A DNA stretch of 64,000 bases from Serratia grimesii NBRC 13537 (GCF_001590905.1 NZ_BCTT01000003.1:124001-188000); one strand, 5' to 3'; numbered from the stretch's first letter, positions 48,112-58,324 are shown. Notes: generated by a model not told the origin, from the sequence alone. A program made the numbers and translations.

Positions 48112-49998
48112 TTATCCTTTATTTTCTGTTTGACGTTGCACCCAGACTGCGCGGCTGCCCATTGACGGCAATTCAGCGTCGATCTGCCCACGCCCTTCAA
48201 CCTGCCAGCCTGTAGGTAAATCAAAACGTGCCGACATTGGCCGGTAATAAGGGTTGGCTATCAGCACCAAGCCGCGTTCACCATTGATAAACAAACGGGC
48301 AGGAATGGCGGTATTGTTGCCTTGTAACAGCGTGCTTTCGCCCGAGAGCAGATAGGGGTTAAAACTGACAATCTGTTTACTCACGCTGGCGACGCCTTGC
48401 CAGATGGCATCGAACTCCTGCTGGTTAAAGCCACCACGTTGGCGTTTGTAGAATAGATCGGTATAGGAATAGAACAGGATGCCTTGGGCACCGCCAATCA
48501 ACCCTAACCAAGCCTGGTTGCGGATCTCCGCCTCCGTTGGTTGACGTGGTTTGCGGTTGGGCGCGTACGCAGCGTGATCCATAATCTGCATCACCAGCCA
48601 GGCCCCTTTCACCTGCCGCGCAACCTGACTGGTTATGCGGGTGTATTCAAGTGTCCGCGTCAGATCGGCATCTCTGCCAACCGGGTAAGGATCACTGGCC
48701 AACACGTCCGAACTGTTGAAGTAGGCGTTGAGGGTGCCGGTCTTGTCCAGCACCTGGAACGTCAGGTGATCGGGATCCAACTGTTTCACCTGCAGGTGTT
48801 TTTGCTCAATCTGCGGCACGTATTCTGGCCCCAACTCATCGTTGATGTACCAGGCCAGCAGATTGGGTTCATTTTTGAATTTTTCCACATAGCTTGCCGT
48901 CAGCTGCGGGTAGCTCATGTGGGTTTCCGGAGCAAAACGGGTACCGGCGTACATATCCTTGAGTGAGAAAATCACCTGCAAACCATACTGCTGCGTTTTG
49001 CGGAAATAATTGTAAGGATCGCGACCGGTACCGTAGTTGTAATTAAGCAGTGTGTTAAAACCGGCGTCACGGATGCGTGTCAGATGTTCATCCGTTGCCA
49101 TCTCGCCATACATATAGATGCCGAGTGGGAAGAAACGTTTACCCTGTTTGAGGGTATAGCCTTGTGCATCCAACGCCACTTTGGGCTGAGCCCGCCCCAC
49201 GCTGATGGGCATCTCACTGCGCTGGCTTCGCTGCGAAGCCACATCCGTCACCTGTTGTTGCAGGCGATATTCCCCGGCAGCCAGTCCCGCCGGCAGCGGA
49301 AATTCCACTTGCTGTTTGCCACTGATGGCATAGCGGCGGCTGTCACTTTTCACCGGGGTATTTTTGTCGTTCACCAGTGTACTGTCGACCTGGACCTGTT
49401 GCGGATCCACCACTTCAATCAGGCTTGATGCCGACCCCTTGCTGCTCCGCATTTGATATAACTCAGGCGCGACGGGTTGCTGGCAGGCGTAAACATCATC
49501 AAACCAGGCATTACCGGTAGTGCCTTGGCGCAGATACACCCCGAGAACCACCTTCACCGCCCGTGGTGGCACCCGAAAATCGCCCGTGACCGGCTGCCAA
49601 CCGCTGGTGCCCAGGATACCCTGTGGATAGCTACCGGCCAAAAAACGACCTTGGTCGTCATAGCTTTCGATAAACACGCTCGCGCCCTGATTTTCTCCCT
49701 TACCCTTCAGGTTCTCACCACGAACCCAGACACCAAAAGCCACTTGCTGGCCCGGTTTGACTGCCAGTGTCTGCACCATATTGTGGTAATTGGCAGGATT
49801 GTGATTTTGATAGAACAGGCTGCTCTGACCGTCGTGCCCGCCGGGCACCACTTCTGCGGAAGCCAACGACCAACCTGCCCCCCCTTGTTCAAAGCCGGGG
49901 TTCGTTAACAGATTGCCGCCACAAGGGGCGGCATTAACCAGTCCTGTCCACCCAGCGCCCGCCAACAGGCAGGCCGAAGATAGCTTGCTGAGGTTCAT
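48112..49998 (-). CDS. secreted carbohydrate-binding and glycosidase-like protein
   Basis: This 628-residue exported protein has a signal peptide MNLSKLSSACLLAGAGWTG ending near NAA. An N-terminal jelly-roll CBM-like part follows (NLLTNPGFEQGGAGWSLASA, about 25-180), then a TIM-barrel-like part from about 270 (FFPLGIYMYGEM, AWYINDELGPEY with a likely catalytic Glu, LLSGES). I cannot assign a GH family. Its place inside the operon suggests trimming or release of the polymer in the periplasm, or a synthase-like accessory role. ATG overlaps the preceding stop (ATGA). Confidence 0.7.
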   Translation of the reverse strand: MNLSKLSSACLLAGAGWTGLVNAAPCGGNLLTNPGFEQGGAGWSLASAEVVPGGHDGQSSLFYQNHNPANYHNMVQTLAVKPGQQVAFGVWVRGENLKGKGENQGASVFIESYDDQGRFLAGSYPQGILGTSGWQPVTGDFRVPPRAVKVVLGVYLRQGTTGNAWFDDVYACQQPVAPELYQMRSSKGSASSLIEVVDPQQVQVDSTLVNDKNTPVKSDSRRYAISGKQQVEFPLPAGLAAGEYRLQQQVTDVASQRSQRSEMPISVGRAQPKVALDAQGYTLKQGKRFFPLGIYMYGEMATDEHLTRIRDAGFNTLLNYNYGTGRDPYNYFRKTQQYGLQVIFSLKDMYAGTRFAPETHMSYPQLTASYVEKFKNEPNLLAWYINDELGPEYVPQIEQKHLQVKQLDPDHLTFQVLDKTGTLNAYFNSSDVLASDPYPVGRDADLTRTLEYTRITSQVARQVKGAWLVMQIMDHAAYAPNRKPRQPTEAEIRNQAWLGLIGGAQGILFYSYTDLFYKRQRGGFNQQEFDAIWQGVASVSKQIVSFNPYLLSGESTLLQGNNTAIPARLFINGERGLVLIANPYYRPMSARFDLPTGWQVEGRGQIDAELPSMGSRAVWVQRQTENKG

Positions 49999-50738
49999 TG
50001 TCTTTTCATCACCGCGCTGTACAAATAAGAGAAGAACAGATAGCACGACTTCTGATAGGACAACCCCAGATGACGGCGGTAAATCTGCCATTGCCAATCC
50101 GCAGCCTGAATTTTATTGCCGGACAACGACTGGGCGGAAAGGCGGTAAAAGGCCAGCGGCTCGGGAATACAATACGCCAGATGGTTACGTGCTTTTTCCA
50201 GCACCGAGAGCCACATCACGTAGTCCTCATGACCGACCTTGCTCTGATATACCTTGCCGACCTGGCGTTGGTTGTACATACCAGTCAGGTTGCCGATCCA
50301 GTTACTTTTCAGCATGTCGTTGTAGGCGATGATTTCTCCCGCTCCCCGGTAGTTCTTCACCCGGTCAGGGTCATCTACGAAGGTGTAATAATGGGAGCAC
50401 ACGACGTCGTAACGATCGGTTTTTAAGATACCGACCTGGCGCGCCAGCTTGTTGGGGTGCCAGACATCATCGCTATCGCAAAACGCAATATAATCACCGC
50501 GCGCGGCTTCAATCGCGATATTGCGGGTTTCGGCTACGCCTTGGTTGGTGTTATTGCGAATGTAAGTCAGACGATCGTGAATAAAGGGCTTCACCACATC
50601 GGCGGTATTGTCCGTGGAAGCATCGTCGATCACATACAGGTGATAATCCTGATACGTCTGGTTCAATACACCCAGAATGGATTGCTTGATAAAACCAGCG
50701 GCATTGTAGGCTGGCATGATAACTGACACTTTTTCCAT
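49995..50738 (-). CDS. family 2 glycosyltransferase (c)
   Basis: This 247-residue GT-A enzyme has VSVIMPAYNAAGFIKQSILG, VIDDASTDNT and the metal site FCDSDDVWHPNKLARQ at about residue 92. The ATG at 50738 has TGGAGG five bases upstream. The frame is open further upstream but lies inside the previous gene. It is like the WaaV/LgtD-type group that adds a sugar to lipid-linked oligosaccharide. Confidence 0.87.
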   Translation of the reverse strand: MEKVSVIMPAYNAAGFIKQSILGVLNQTYQDYHLYVIDDASTDNTADVVKPFIHDRLTYIRNNTNQGVAETRNIAIEAARGDYIAFCDSDDVWHPNKLARQVGILKTDRYDVVCSHYYTFVDDPDRVKNYRGAGEIIAYNDMLKSNWIGNLTGMYNQRQVGKVYQSKVGHEDYVMWLSVLEKARNHLAYCIPEPLAFYRLSAQSLSGNKIQAADWQWQIYRRHLGLSYQKSCYLFFSYLYSAVMKRQ

Positions 50739-50739
50739 C

Positions 50740-51801
50740 TTAACCTCCAGCGATAAGCTGTTGCCATTGGGGATAAATACGCTCGGGGATAAACTGCTGC
50801 GCCCGCGCCAGCGAATGCAGGGAGAAGCGCTGGCGCAGTTCACCGTCATCAATCAACGCCAGCGTGCGTTGGCTGAACGCCTCGAGATCGCCTTCGGCCA
50901 CCAGATAGCCGTTATCACCATCGTCGATCAGTTCGGCGGGCCCCGTCTGGCAGTCAAACGCCACCAGCGGCAGGCCAAAGCTCATCGCTTCAATCAGCAC
51001 CATCGGTAAACCTTCATAACGTGATGTCATCAACAGCATTGAGGCTTGGCGATAGTGGCTGGCGATATCGGCCGTCGCCGGCAGCAGTGTGATCTGTTCG
51101 GCAAGACCGGCAGCCTCAATTTGCTGCTGTAACGCCTCACGGTCCGGCCCATCACCGACGATATGCAATTGCCAGCCCACAGCCTGTTGTGCCACGCGCT
51201 GCCAGGCCGCGATTAACCGGTCAAACCCTTTCTGATAACACAGTCGCCCCACCGCCAACGCCACTGGTTGTTGTAGGGCCGGCTGCGGCGGCTGCACCGG
51301 GAACGGTGAAACGTTCTCGATTACCCGGCATTTCCGTTCAGGTACCCAACGACTGATGATGGACAGATCTTTCTTCGTCAGCAGTACCGTGCGGTCACCC
51401 AGCCGGTAAACCAGCACTTTCAACCACTTCATCGGCCAGGCGTACTGATGAAAACTGACGTGTTCACTCAGCAGCAGACGGCTGTGTGGGCACAGCAAGC
51501 GCAGATACGGCACCATGATTGACGAAAGTTTCCCCATCGATACCGTGACAATGACGTCATAACGGCCCCGCCGCAGCGACCACGCCAGTCGCCAGGGCCA
51601 GAGCAACGTTCTGCCGGGCATAAAACGCAAAGTGACGTCGGTTTCTAACGGATAAAACGCCCGATCACCGCTGATCGACACCAGATCCACCTGATGACCC
51701 AAACGCGCGGACAATGCATTAGCCAGACTGCTGGCTACCCGTTCGGTACCGCCTTTCTCGGCGATGTTTTCAATCACAATCGCTACTTTTCGTTGCTGCA
51801 T
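50740..51801 (-). CDS. family 4 glycosyltransferase
   Basis: This 353-residue GT-B retaining enzyme has the N-terminal IENIAEKGGTERVASSLANA glycine loop, AVGRLCYQKGFDRLIAAW at the start of the second domain, and the EX7E region SRYEGLPMVLIEAMSFGLP. It adds a sugar from a nucleotide-sugar donor. It ends one base before the next ATG. Confidence 0.9.
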   Translation of the reverse strand: MQQRKVAIVIENIAEKGGTERVASSLANALSARLGHQVDLVSISGDRAFYPLETDVTLRFMPGRTLLWPWRLAWSLRRGRYDVIVTVSMGKLSSIMVPYLRLLCPHSRLLLSEHVSFHQYAWPMKWLKVLVYRLGDRTVLLTKKDLSIISRWVPERKCRVIENVSPFPVQPPQPALQQPVALAVGRLCYQKGFDRLIAAWQRVAQQAVGWQLHIVGDGPDREALQQQIEAAGLAEQITLLPATADIASHYRQASMLLMTSRYEGLPMVLIEAMSFGLPLVAFDCQTGPAELIDDGDNGYLVAEGDLEAFSQRTLALIDDGELRQRFSLHSLARAQQFIPERIYPQWQQLIAGG

Positions 51802-51802
51802 G

Positions 51803-52708
51803 TCATCTCCGAAACCCCTCGCGGGCGGTACGCAACAGACGTCCCCCTAACGGAAACAGCCCCAATCTGGCTAGACAGTCCCCGTACAATTTAATGGCCT
51901 TAAACTTGCTGCTAAGGGCATGGTGTTCTGTGCGTGATGAGTAATAGTTGAAAGCCTGCAGATTCTCGCTGTACAGCGAAGCCAGCAGATGTTTGCAGGC
52001 AAAACCGCTGATATAGCGCCCGCTGGCGTTCAGGTAAGCGTCAATAAATTGTTCACTGGCGTCGATGCTCATCCGGCAGCGATCGGTGTCGGCATCACCG
52101 CAGCGGATAAATACCCCGCGCCCTTCGTCAAATGCCACCTTCGCTCCCAGGTTGGTGGCATTGACCAAAAACCCCCAATCCTGGTATTTGTAGAGAAACT
52201 CCGGAAATAAAAATCGCCGGTCAGTCTTTTTACGCAGGCTGATGGTGGAAGTCCGAATGTCCCCCATATCCAGGAATAAAAAATCCGCGCCCGTTGCCCC
52301 CTCCTTGTAATCAAACATATAACTGCGGGTATTCCTGTCACTCACCGTGGTGTAGTTGCCAAAAATAATGTCTATCCGCGTATCCTGATGGCGTTTCAGA
52401 CGGCGAATAATATAATTGGTACTGAATGAATCCTCCGGTTCCAGAAAGAAAACCACGTCTGCACTCGCCAATCGGAAACCGGTATTACAGGAGACAGCCG
52501 TATTACTCCGTGTTTTATTTTCATGCAGACGTGCCCGGCGATTAGCGACCAGCAGGCTGCGCATTTTTTCCAGCTCTGGTTTATCTGAAGCATTATCGAC
52601 CACGATAATTTCATAATCGAACCCGGAGCAAGCATTGGTCATACGGGCTAATGTTACGGCCAGACTGGCTGAGTTATTAAAAACGGGCATGACAATTGAT
52701 AAGTCCAT
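51803..52708 (-). CDS. family 2 glycosyltransferase with altered DXD motif (d)
   Basis: The 301-residue enzyme has the GT2 start LSIVMPVFNNSASLAV and IIVVDNASDK. The metal site, normally DSDD, here reads FFLEPEDSFST. The Glu-for-Asp change may still bind metal but is unusual. The C-terminal third is unlike the other GT2 genes here. A gap of about 140 bp, AT-rich, separates it from the ATP-grasp gene. Confidence 0.8.
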   Translation of the reverse strand: MDLSIVMPVFNNSASLAVTLARMTNACSGFDYEIIVVDNASDKPELEKMRSLLVANRRARLHENKTRSNTAVSCNTGFRLASADVVFFLEPEDSFSTNYIIRRLKRHQDTRIDIIFGNYTTVSDRNTRSYMFDYKEGATGADFLFLDMGDIRTSTISLRKKTDRRFLFPEFLYKYQDWGFLVNATNLGAKVAFDEGRGVFIRCGDADTDRCRMSIDASEQFIDAYLNASGRYISGFACKHLLASLYSENLQAFNYYSSRTEHHALSSKFKAIKLYGDCLARLGLFPLGGRLLRTAREGFRR

Positions 52709-52849
52709 TTATTACCTCAACAATATATTTTCATTTGGCAAAAAAATAATAATGCCAACGGAATAGTTTGTTATCCCAGCATATCCTTGTCCGGTTATTA
52801 TCCCCCATGCTGACGCGGGTAAAATGCACGCAGCCTACCGGTTATTCAG

Positions 52850-53698
52850 CTAATCCTGGAAATAACCTCCCCACTCCTGTTCAATAGTTTCCGGCGTCAA
52901 TCTTTGCAAACCGGCTCCTGGGGTAAACGTCAGTTCACCAAAATAAATTCGCTCCTCCACTTGATAAAAATCGACCCGAACATAAGAGAACTGCTCTGCA
53001 ACCTGCGTTGCCAGTGCCAACATTTTTTCCAGCTTACAGGGCTTATCCATAGGCACGTCACTATTGGGAACGCCCAGACGGATCTCGGTACGGTTCCAGT
53101 TGGCGTCAAAGAAATCCCGGCGGTGATCGATAAAACGCAGATAATCAATCTGGATGAAAAACCGAACCTCCCCACCACGGTTAAAACAGTGGATCTTTAT
53201 GTCATTAGGCGTTTTGCCGTCTTCAAGCAGCATTTTCTCGACCATGACGCAGGGCGTAATATCCTTATAGTGACGTTCACGGTATACCTGATAAAAATTC
53301 TGTCGCAGCCAACTGTTTGTTAACATCCTTAATTCATTAAAGCTGGTCTGGCTTTTATCGAACACCAGCTTGTTATAGCCACTGCCGTGATTCGCCTTAA
53401 TGACAAACGACTCCGGCAATGCCTGATACATCGCTTCAGTTAATTCACTCCCATGTGCATAAAGTTCAATCAGGTACTCTGCCCCCCACAACTTTTCAAT
53501 ATACTCTCTCACCAGATACTTATCGGATAATTGAGTATACATCGCCAAAGGATATACCTTTCTACGCATCAGTTTTTCGCTATATCCCACTGGCTTAGCC
53601 AAATGTGGAACTTTACGAAAAAACAAAGCATATTTTAACTGATGATATAATGCGTCGGGTATATTGCGGTAAAAACCCTTCACCAGATTATTTAGCAT
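52850..53698 (-). CDS. TupA-like ATP-grasp protein
   Basis: This 282-residue protein of the TupA-like ATP-grasp family has YSEKLMRRKVYPLAMYTQLSDKYLVREYIE-type N-terminal text, FVIKANHGSGYNKL at about residue 95 (ATP loop) and YVRVDFYQVEERIYFGELTFTPGAG (metal Asp/Glu) near the end. TupA in Bacillus makes teichuronopeptide, joining an amino acid to a sugar acid. In this cluster it could add an amino acid or other group to a uronic acid of the repeat unit. The family assignment is firm; the substrate is inference. Confidence 0.78.
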   Translation of the reverse strand: MLNNLVKGFYRNIPDALYHQLKYALFFRKVPHLAKPVGYSEKLMRRKVYPLAMYTQLSDKYLVREYIEKLWGAEYLIELYAHGSELTEAMYQALPESFVIKANHGSGYNKLVFDKSQTSFNELRMLTNSWLRQNFYQVYRERHYKDITPCVMVEKMLLEDGKTPNDIKIHCFNRGGEVRFFIQIDYLRFIDHRRDFFDANWNRTEIRLGVPNSDVPMDKPCKLEKMLALATQVAEQFSYVRVDFYQVEERIYFGELTFTPGAGLQRLTPETIEQEWGGYFQD

Positions 53699-54977
53699 AA
53701 AGTTCTCGCACCTTCCCTATTAATTGAGGTAAACAACGGTAGCAGGTGACCTGCAGCCGGGTAATTTGTCCTCTCCTGAAAAAGCCATTAAGTACAAAAA
53801 ATGAAACAAACTCGGTGATCAAGGTTGAAACCGCAGCACCCCAAATACCGTAACGCGGTATCAACACCAGATTCATCAGCACATTGGTCAATGCGGCCAA
53901 CGGCATTTTTATTGCGATAAAGCGATATCCCCCAAACAGCACAATGGCCCGATAGGACACGGTACCCATCACCGAAAATAGCGACGTCACCGAACACAGT
54001 GCCAAAATAGTGGCGGTTTCGCGGTAACTGTTGCCAAACATCAAGGCCACGACCGGGCCTGGAAACAGTGATAACAACACAATCACCGGCATCGAAAGTA
54101 ACAACACCACCAGATACAACAACCGAATGCGCCCTTCCTGCTCGGCCAATGTGCGCGCATTGGCCACCCCTGGCATCATCGAGGTGATCAATGCTATAGG
54201 CACAAAGATCCATCCCTGGCTCAAGGTGATGGCTGCGCTGTATAGCCCGACACTGTGCTCACCCAAATAGTTGCCAATCATGATCTGATCGATACGTGTG
54301 TAAATTACAATCGACAAACCTGAAACGGCCAGCGGCAACCCTACTTTCAACAAGTAACGGCCGTAACGCCGTTGATGACGTCGACTGATCGGCATCATGC
54401 CGCCTTGTTCACGGCGAAACAGTACCCAACGAACTGTATAGGGAATCAGGCTGCTCAGCACATAGGGAATGGCAAACCACTCCAGCGATAGCTGGGCATG
54501 CACTAACGCCAGTCGCAAAATGATCGACAACAACAGCGCCAGGTTATTGATCAGCGTGTTCAGCTTCGATTTCAGCAGGGCATCGTAATAAATCTTGTAA
54601 ACGTCCTGAATGGAGAAATAAGCACTGGCGAGCATCAGCGCCATCATAATCTGGCTGGTCCGGTCCTGCGTCAGTAGGGCCCAAGCCATCAATGGCACGG
54701 CGATCAGCGCAAAAAGCCGACGCCGCAATCGCATGGAGGCCAGCATCAGACGAATACCGCTGTGCCGCTGCCGTGCAACACGGTTGAACAACACCGCATC
54801 GGCCCCCAATTGCACCAGCGGCACGGCAATCGCAATCACTGACAGCAAGTAGTTGATCAGCCCGTATTGCGCCGGCCCCAGATAGCGCGCCACATATACC
54901 GAAACGAAAATGCCTGACAGGCTTAGCGATACCCGTTCCAACATCAACCACAGGGAATTCATCAGCATCGCTTTCAT
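53688..54977 (-). CDS. wzx: Wzx-type polysaccharide flippase
   Basis: This 429-residue MOP-superfamily protein has about twelve to fourteen helices and carries undecaprenyl-PP-linked repeat units across the inner membrane. It begins MKAMLMNSLWLMLERVSLS, with YVARYLGPAQYGLINYLLS as in Wzx. The ATG at 54977 follows the wzc stop by four bases. Its stop overlaps the ATP-grasp ATG region by 11 nt. Confidence 0.88.
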   Translation of the reverse strand: MKAMLMNSLWLMLERVSLSLSGIFVSVYVARYLGPAQYGLINYLLSVIAIAVPLVQLGADAVLFNRVARQRHSGIRLMLASMRLRRRLFALIAVPLMAWALLTQDRTSQIMMALMLASAYFSIQDVYKIYYDALLKSKLNTLINNLALLLSIILRLALVHAQLSLEWFAIPYVLSSLIPYTVRWVLFRREQGGMMPISRRHQRRYGRYLLKVGLPLAVSGLSIVIYTRIDQIMIGNYLGEHSVGLYSAAITLSQGWIFVPIALITSMMPGVANARTLAEQEGRIRLLYLVVLLLSMPVIVLLSLFPGPVVALMFGNSYRETATILALCSVTSLFSVMGTVSYRAIVLFGGYRFIAIKMPLAALTNVLMNLVLIPRYGIWGAAVSTLITEFVSFFVLNGFFRRGQITRLQVTCYRCLPQLIGKVRELYAK

Positions 54978-54981
54978 GCGG

Positions 54982-57162
54982 CTACTGGACCTTTTCCTGA
55001 TGGCTGGGGTACGCAAAGGTATAGTAACCGGCGTCGTTAGCCGTTTTCTTCACCATGCCGTTTAGGATCACCCCTTTGATGGTTACCCCATTTTGTTCAA
55101 AACGTCGGATGCTGGTTTCGATTTGCCGGACGGTATTAACCTCAAAACGCACCACCATCAGTGCGGTACCGGCGTGATGTCCGACAATCGCAGCATCAGT
55201 CACTGCCAGTACGGGTGGCGTGTCGATCAACACCAAATCGTAGTGCTGCCCAGCCCAGTGCAGGAAGTCAGCAAAGCGTTGATGCATCAACAATTCGGAC
55301 GGATTGGGAGGAACCTGGCCACGAGGCACGAAATCCAGATTGGTGATGTCCGTTTTCTTGACTGCCTGATCTGGCGCAATCAGTCCTGACAGCATGTCAG
55401 ACAATCCACCCTTGGCGCTGTTGTTCAACCAACGATGCAGAAAACCTTTTCGCATATCGGCGTCAATTAACAACACCCTCTGACCTGCCTGCGCGATCAC
55501 CACCGCCAGGTTGGTGCTGGTAAAGCTTTTACCACTGGCAGGACTGGCACCGGAAACCATCAGAATGTTGTTTTTGGCTTCCATCATGGCAAAGTGCAGG
55601 CTGGTCCGTAGGCTGCGAATCGCTTCAACGGATAAATCGTCAGGCGCTTCCTGCGCCAGGATCGGCAGCTTGTCGCCACCATTTTTGGTCAGCAGTTGCT
55701 GTTGAGCGCGGTTACGCTTTTGTTGCCATGGTGACAACGGCACCGTGGCATACACACTGATCCCGCGTTTTTCCAGCGTATCCGTATCGCTGATGCCACG
55801 ATGCAGCGCCGCACGCAATACCACCACCGACGCCGACAGTACGCCCCCCAACAACAACGCGAAGAACACGATCATCACTTTTTGTGGCTGCACCGGACGC
55901 AGACCGGTTTCCGCTTCATCAATAATACGGATGTTGCCCACGGTGCCTGCTTTGCTGATGCTCAATTCCTGCTGCTTGTTCATCAACTGCATGTATACCT
56001 GTTGATCCACCTGCACATCTCGGGTCAACCGCAGAATTTCCTGTTGGGTTTTTGGCAGGGTTTGCACCTGTTTACCGAGGCGAGCCTTTTCTGCTTCCAG
56101 CGTGGCCCGCTTTTCTAACAGGGCGCGGTAGGCTGGATGCACGCGGGTATAAAGTTTAGAAATTTCAGCTTCTTTGAACGTCAGCTCATTCAACTGCCCC
56201 TCAAGCTGAACCTGAGTATCCAGTACGGATTTGGCCTCCAGAGACAGATCCACTGAATCGTTCTGCTGACGGAACTGGTTAAGCTGATTCTCGGCGTTGT
56301 TGAGCGAGGTCTGAGTGCGTGGCAGTTGTTCATGCAGGAATGCCAGCATACGTTGAGCTTCTTCAGTCTTGCGATCCACGTTCTGTTGCAGATAATTGTC
56401 GGTAATACTTTTCAACACCGCCTCTGCACGCTGGGGATCTTCGCCCGCCAGACTGAACGTCATGATGCCGCTTTCTTTACCACCAGGGGCGACATCAAGA
56501 ATGTTGCGCAGATCGTCCACCGCTCTTTGTCGTGGCACATTAACGACCGTGAAGGTCGTGCCCGGCAACGCGTCCAGCGCAGCCACATTGAGCGCCCAAT
56601 CCCCCTGCTGCAGTGATTGTCCTACGACACCATTGAGCAGGTTTTTTCCGTCATAGCTCAGGCTGTATCGTTGTTTATCACCTACCGTCAGCGTCAGTTC
56701 CTGCCCCTGCATCGCTGCGGGTGTCTTCATTTCGGCGATACGCAGTACCGGCGGCGTTTCCCCGCTCAGGCGGGCGATGCCCTTACCGAACAGCGGGAAG
56801 TAATCGGGACTGATACGCACCGTCAGGCCAAGATCGTCCACAGTTTTGCCAATCACGTAGCGCGATTTCGCCAGAGAAACCTCATCCTGCGTTGCCGAGT
56901 TCTGACCGATTGAGCCGATTGAACTGTCCAATGTTTCACGCAGTAACGAATCGCCTGAAAGCTGCTTTTCCACCTGTACCAACGCGGTCGCCTGATAGAT
57001 CGGTGTCGCCATCAATGCATAGGCACAGCCCAGTATTCCAGCCACCCCTGTGACCAGCAGAATACGCCAACGGTTGTCCCACAAGGGGCCAATCAACCGC
57101 TCCCATTCTAATTTGTCGTCCTGCTCAGCCATTACAATTGGCAATGCGTTATTCTTCATCAT
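54982..57162 (-). CDS. wzc: polysaccharide co-polymerase and BY-kinase Wzc
   Basis: This 726-residue protein has a Wzz domain between two membrane helices (about 33-52 and 430-450) and a cytoplasmic tyrosine kinase domain. Walker A is GASPASGKSFTSTNLA, Walker A' LLIDADMRKG and Walker B LVLIDTPPVLA. The tail DAGYYTFAYPSHQEK has only three Tyr, fewer than E. coli Wzc. It controls export chain length together with Wza. The matching phosphatase gene wzb is not in the cluster. Confidence 0.92.
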   Translation of the reverse strand: MMKNNALPIVMAEQDDKLEWERLIGPLWDNRWRILLVTGVAGILGCAYALMATPIYQATALVQVEKQLSGDSLLRETLDSSIGSIGQNSATQDEVSLAKSRYVIGKTVDDLGLTVRISPDYFPLFGKGIARLSGETPPVLRIAEMKTPAAMQGQELTLTVGDKQRYSLSYDGKNLLNGVVGQSLQQGDWALNVAALDALPGTTFTVVNVPRQRAVDDLRNILDVAPGGKESGIMTFSLAGEDPQRAEAVLKSITDNYLQQNVDRKTEEAQRMLAFLHEQLPRTQTSLNNAENQLNQFRQQNDSVDLSLEAKSVLDTQVQLEGQLNELTFKEAEISKLYTRVHPAYRALLEKRATLEAEKARLGKQVQTLPKTQQEILRLTRDVQVDQQVYMQLMNKQQELSISKAGTVGNIRIIDEAETGLRPVQPQKVMIVFFALLLGGVLSASVVVLRAALHRGISDTDTLEKRGISVYATVPLSPWQQKRNRAQQQLLTKNGGDKLPILAQEAPDDLSVEAIRSLRTSLHFAMMEAKNNILMVSGASPASGKSFTSTNLAVVIAQAGQRVLLIDADMRKGFLHRWLNNSAKGGLSDMLSGLIAPDQAVKKTDITNLDFVPRGQVPPNPSELLMHQRFADFLHWAGQHYDLVLIDTPPVLAVTDAAIVGHHAGTALMVVRFEVNTVRQIETSIRRFEQNGVTIKGVILNGMVKKTANDAGYYTFAYPSHQEKVQ

Positions 57163-57190
57163 CAGTATTCCTTAAGTCACCGTTGCGGCT

Positions 57191-58324
57191 TTACCAGTTA
57201 CGGAGCCGCAATGTGGCCTCGCTGAGGTCGTTAAAGCTGGAAATAGTCGGTACCAATTGGCTGATCAGGCGATTCCAGCGCGCTATCGGCGCCGCCGTGA
57301 CGTACACCACGTCATAAGGTTCCAATTGGAATTCAGTGCCCATCGCCAGCGCAGCGGCGTCGGACAAGTCGAACTGGTACAGCGACGCTAGCCGCTTAGG
57401 TTGTTTACCGCCGTTCGGACGGATCACAAACACGCCCGTGGCGTCGGCCACCGTTTGACTAATGCCTTCAGAACTGCCCAGCGCCTCGGTCAGCGTCATG
57501 CCGCTACGATCCATTTTCAGCGTCGACTGCTTGCCAACCTCACCCATCACAAACACTTTCAGTTCGTCGTTGCGTGGCACATAGAGAATGTCACCTGGCG
57601 CCAGTAAACGGTTCTGGCTGATATCGCCACGTTGCATCAACGCCTGCAGGGAAATAGGTTGCTCTTTGCCGTCATGCGTCAGCACCACGTTGCGCCAGTC
57701 GGCGTTATCGGTCAGCCCACCTGCCGCATTAATCGCATCAAGAATTGTCAGCGGCACGTTGGTGACAGCCTGCTGCCCGGAGGTTTTGACTTCGCCGGTC
57801 ACATACACCTTCTGCGAGCGGAATGCGGCAATGCTGACATCTACCTGCGGGCTTTCTACGTAGGTTGCCAACCGGCTGGCGATTTGATTGCGCACTTCAG
57901 AGACCGTTTTACCGACGACCTGTACCCGACCGATGTAGGGATAGAAGATCGCGCCATCGGCATGTACCCAGTTGCCGGTGTCACTGGCACTGCGGTATTG
58001 CCCTGCGGGCGTGGTCAACTCGGGATGATCCCAGACAGTGACGTTCAGCACGTCGCCGACCCCGATACGGTACTGATAACTTTGCAGACGCTGGTCCAGT
58101 GCCAGATTTGGCCGCGCCACCGGTTCTATCCGGCGCATTTTTTCCAGCAACATCGGCGTAACGCGATACACCTGGACCTGCTTGTCCAGGTCGAAATTTT
58201 CGTCCTGTTGGATGACTTTTTCTTTTCCCTGAGTCGGGAGGTGTGAACCCGGAAACGTTGTACAACCGCTAAGCAAGGCGCTGGACAGCACCAATGGCAT
58301 CAAATGAGGCAAGTGAAGGTTCAT
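57191..58324 (-). CDS. wza: outer-membrane polysaccharide export lipoprotein Wza
   Basis: The 377-residue protein has a lipobox LSGC with Cys21, a poly-export domain (about 80-170, [19 protein letters not shown]) and two SLBB-like repeats ([15 protein letters not shown] and [17 protein letters not shown]). The C-terminal amphipathic helix ends in LRLRNW, as in E. coli Wza, which forms the octameric outer-membrane channel. It lies between the PNPT gene and wzc. Confidence 0.92.
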   Translation of the reverse strand: MNLHLPHLMPLVLSSALLSGCTTFPGSHLPTQGKEKVIQQDENFDLDKQVQVYRVTPMLLEKMRRIEPVARPNLALDQRLQSYQYRIGVGDVLNVTVWDHPELTTPAGQYRSASDTGNWVHADGAIFYPYIGRVQVVGKTVSEVRNQIASRLATYVESPQVDVSIAAFRSQKVYVTGEVKTSGQQAVTNVPLTILDAINAAGGLTDNADWRNVVLTHDGKEQPISLQALMQRGDISQNRLLAPGDILYVPRNDELKVFVMGEVGKQSTLKMDRSGMTLTEALGSSEGISQTVADATGVFVIRPNGGKQPKRLASLYQFDLSDAAALAMGTEFQLEPYDVVYVTAAPIARWNRLISQLVPTISSFNDLSEATLRLRNW

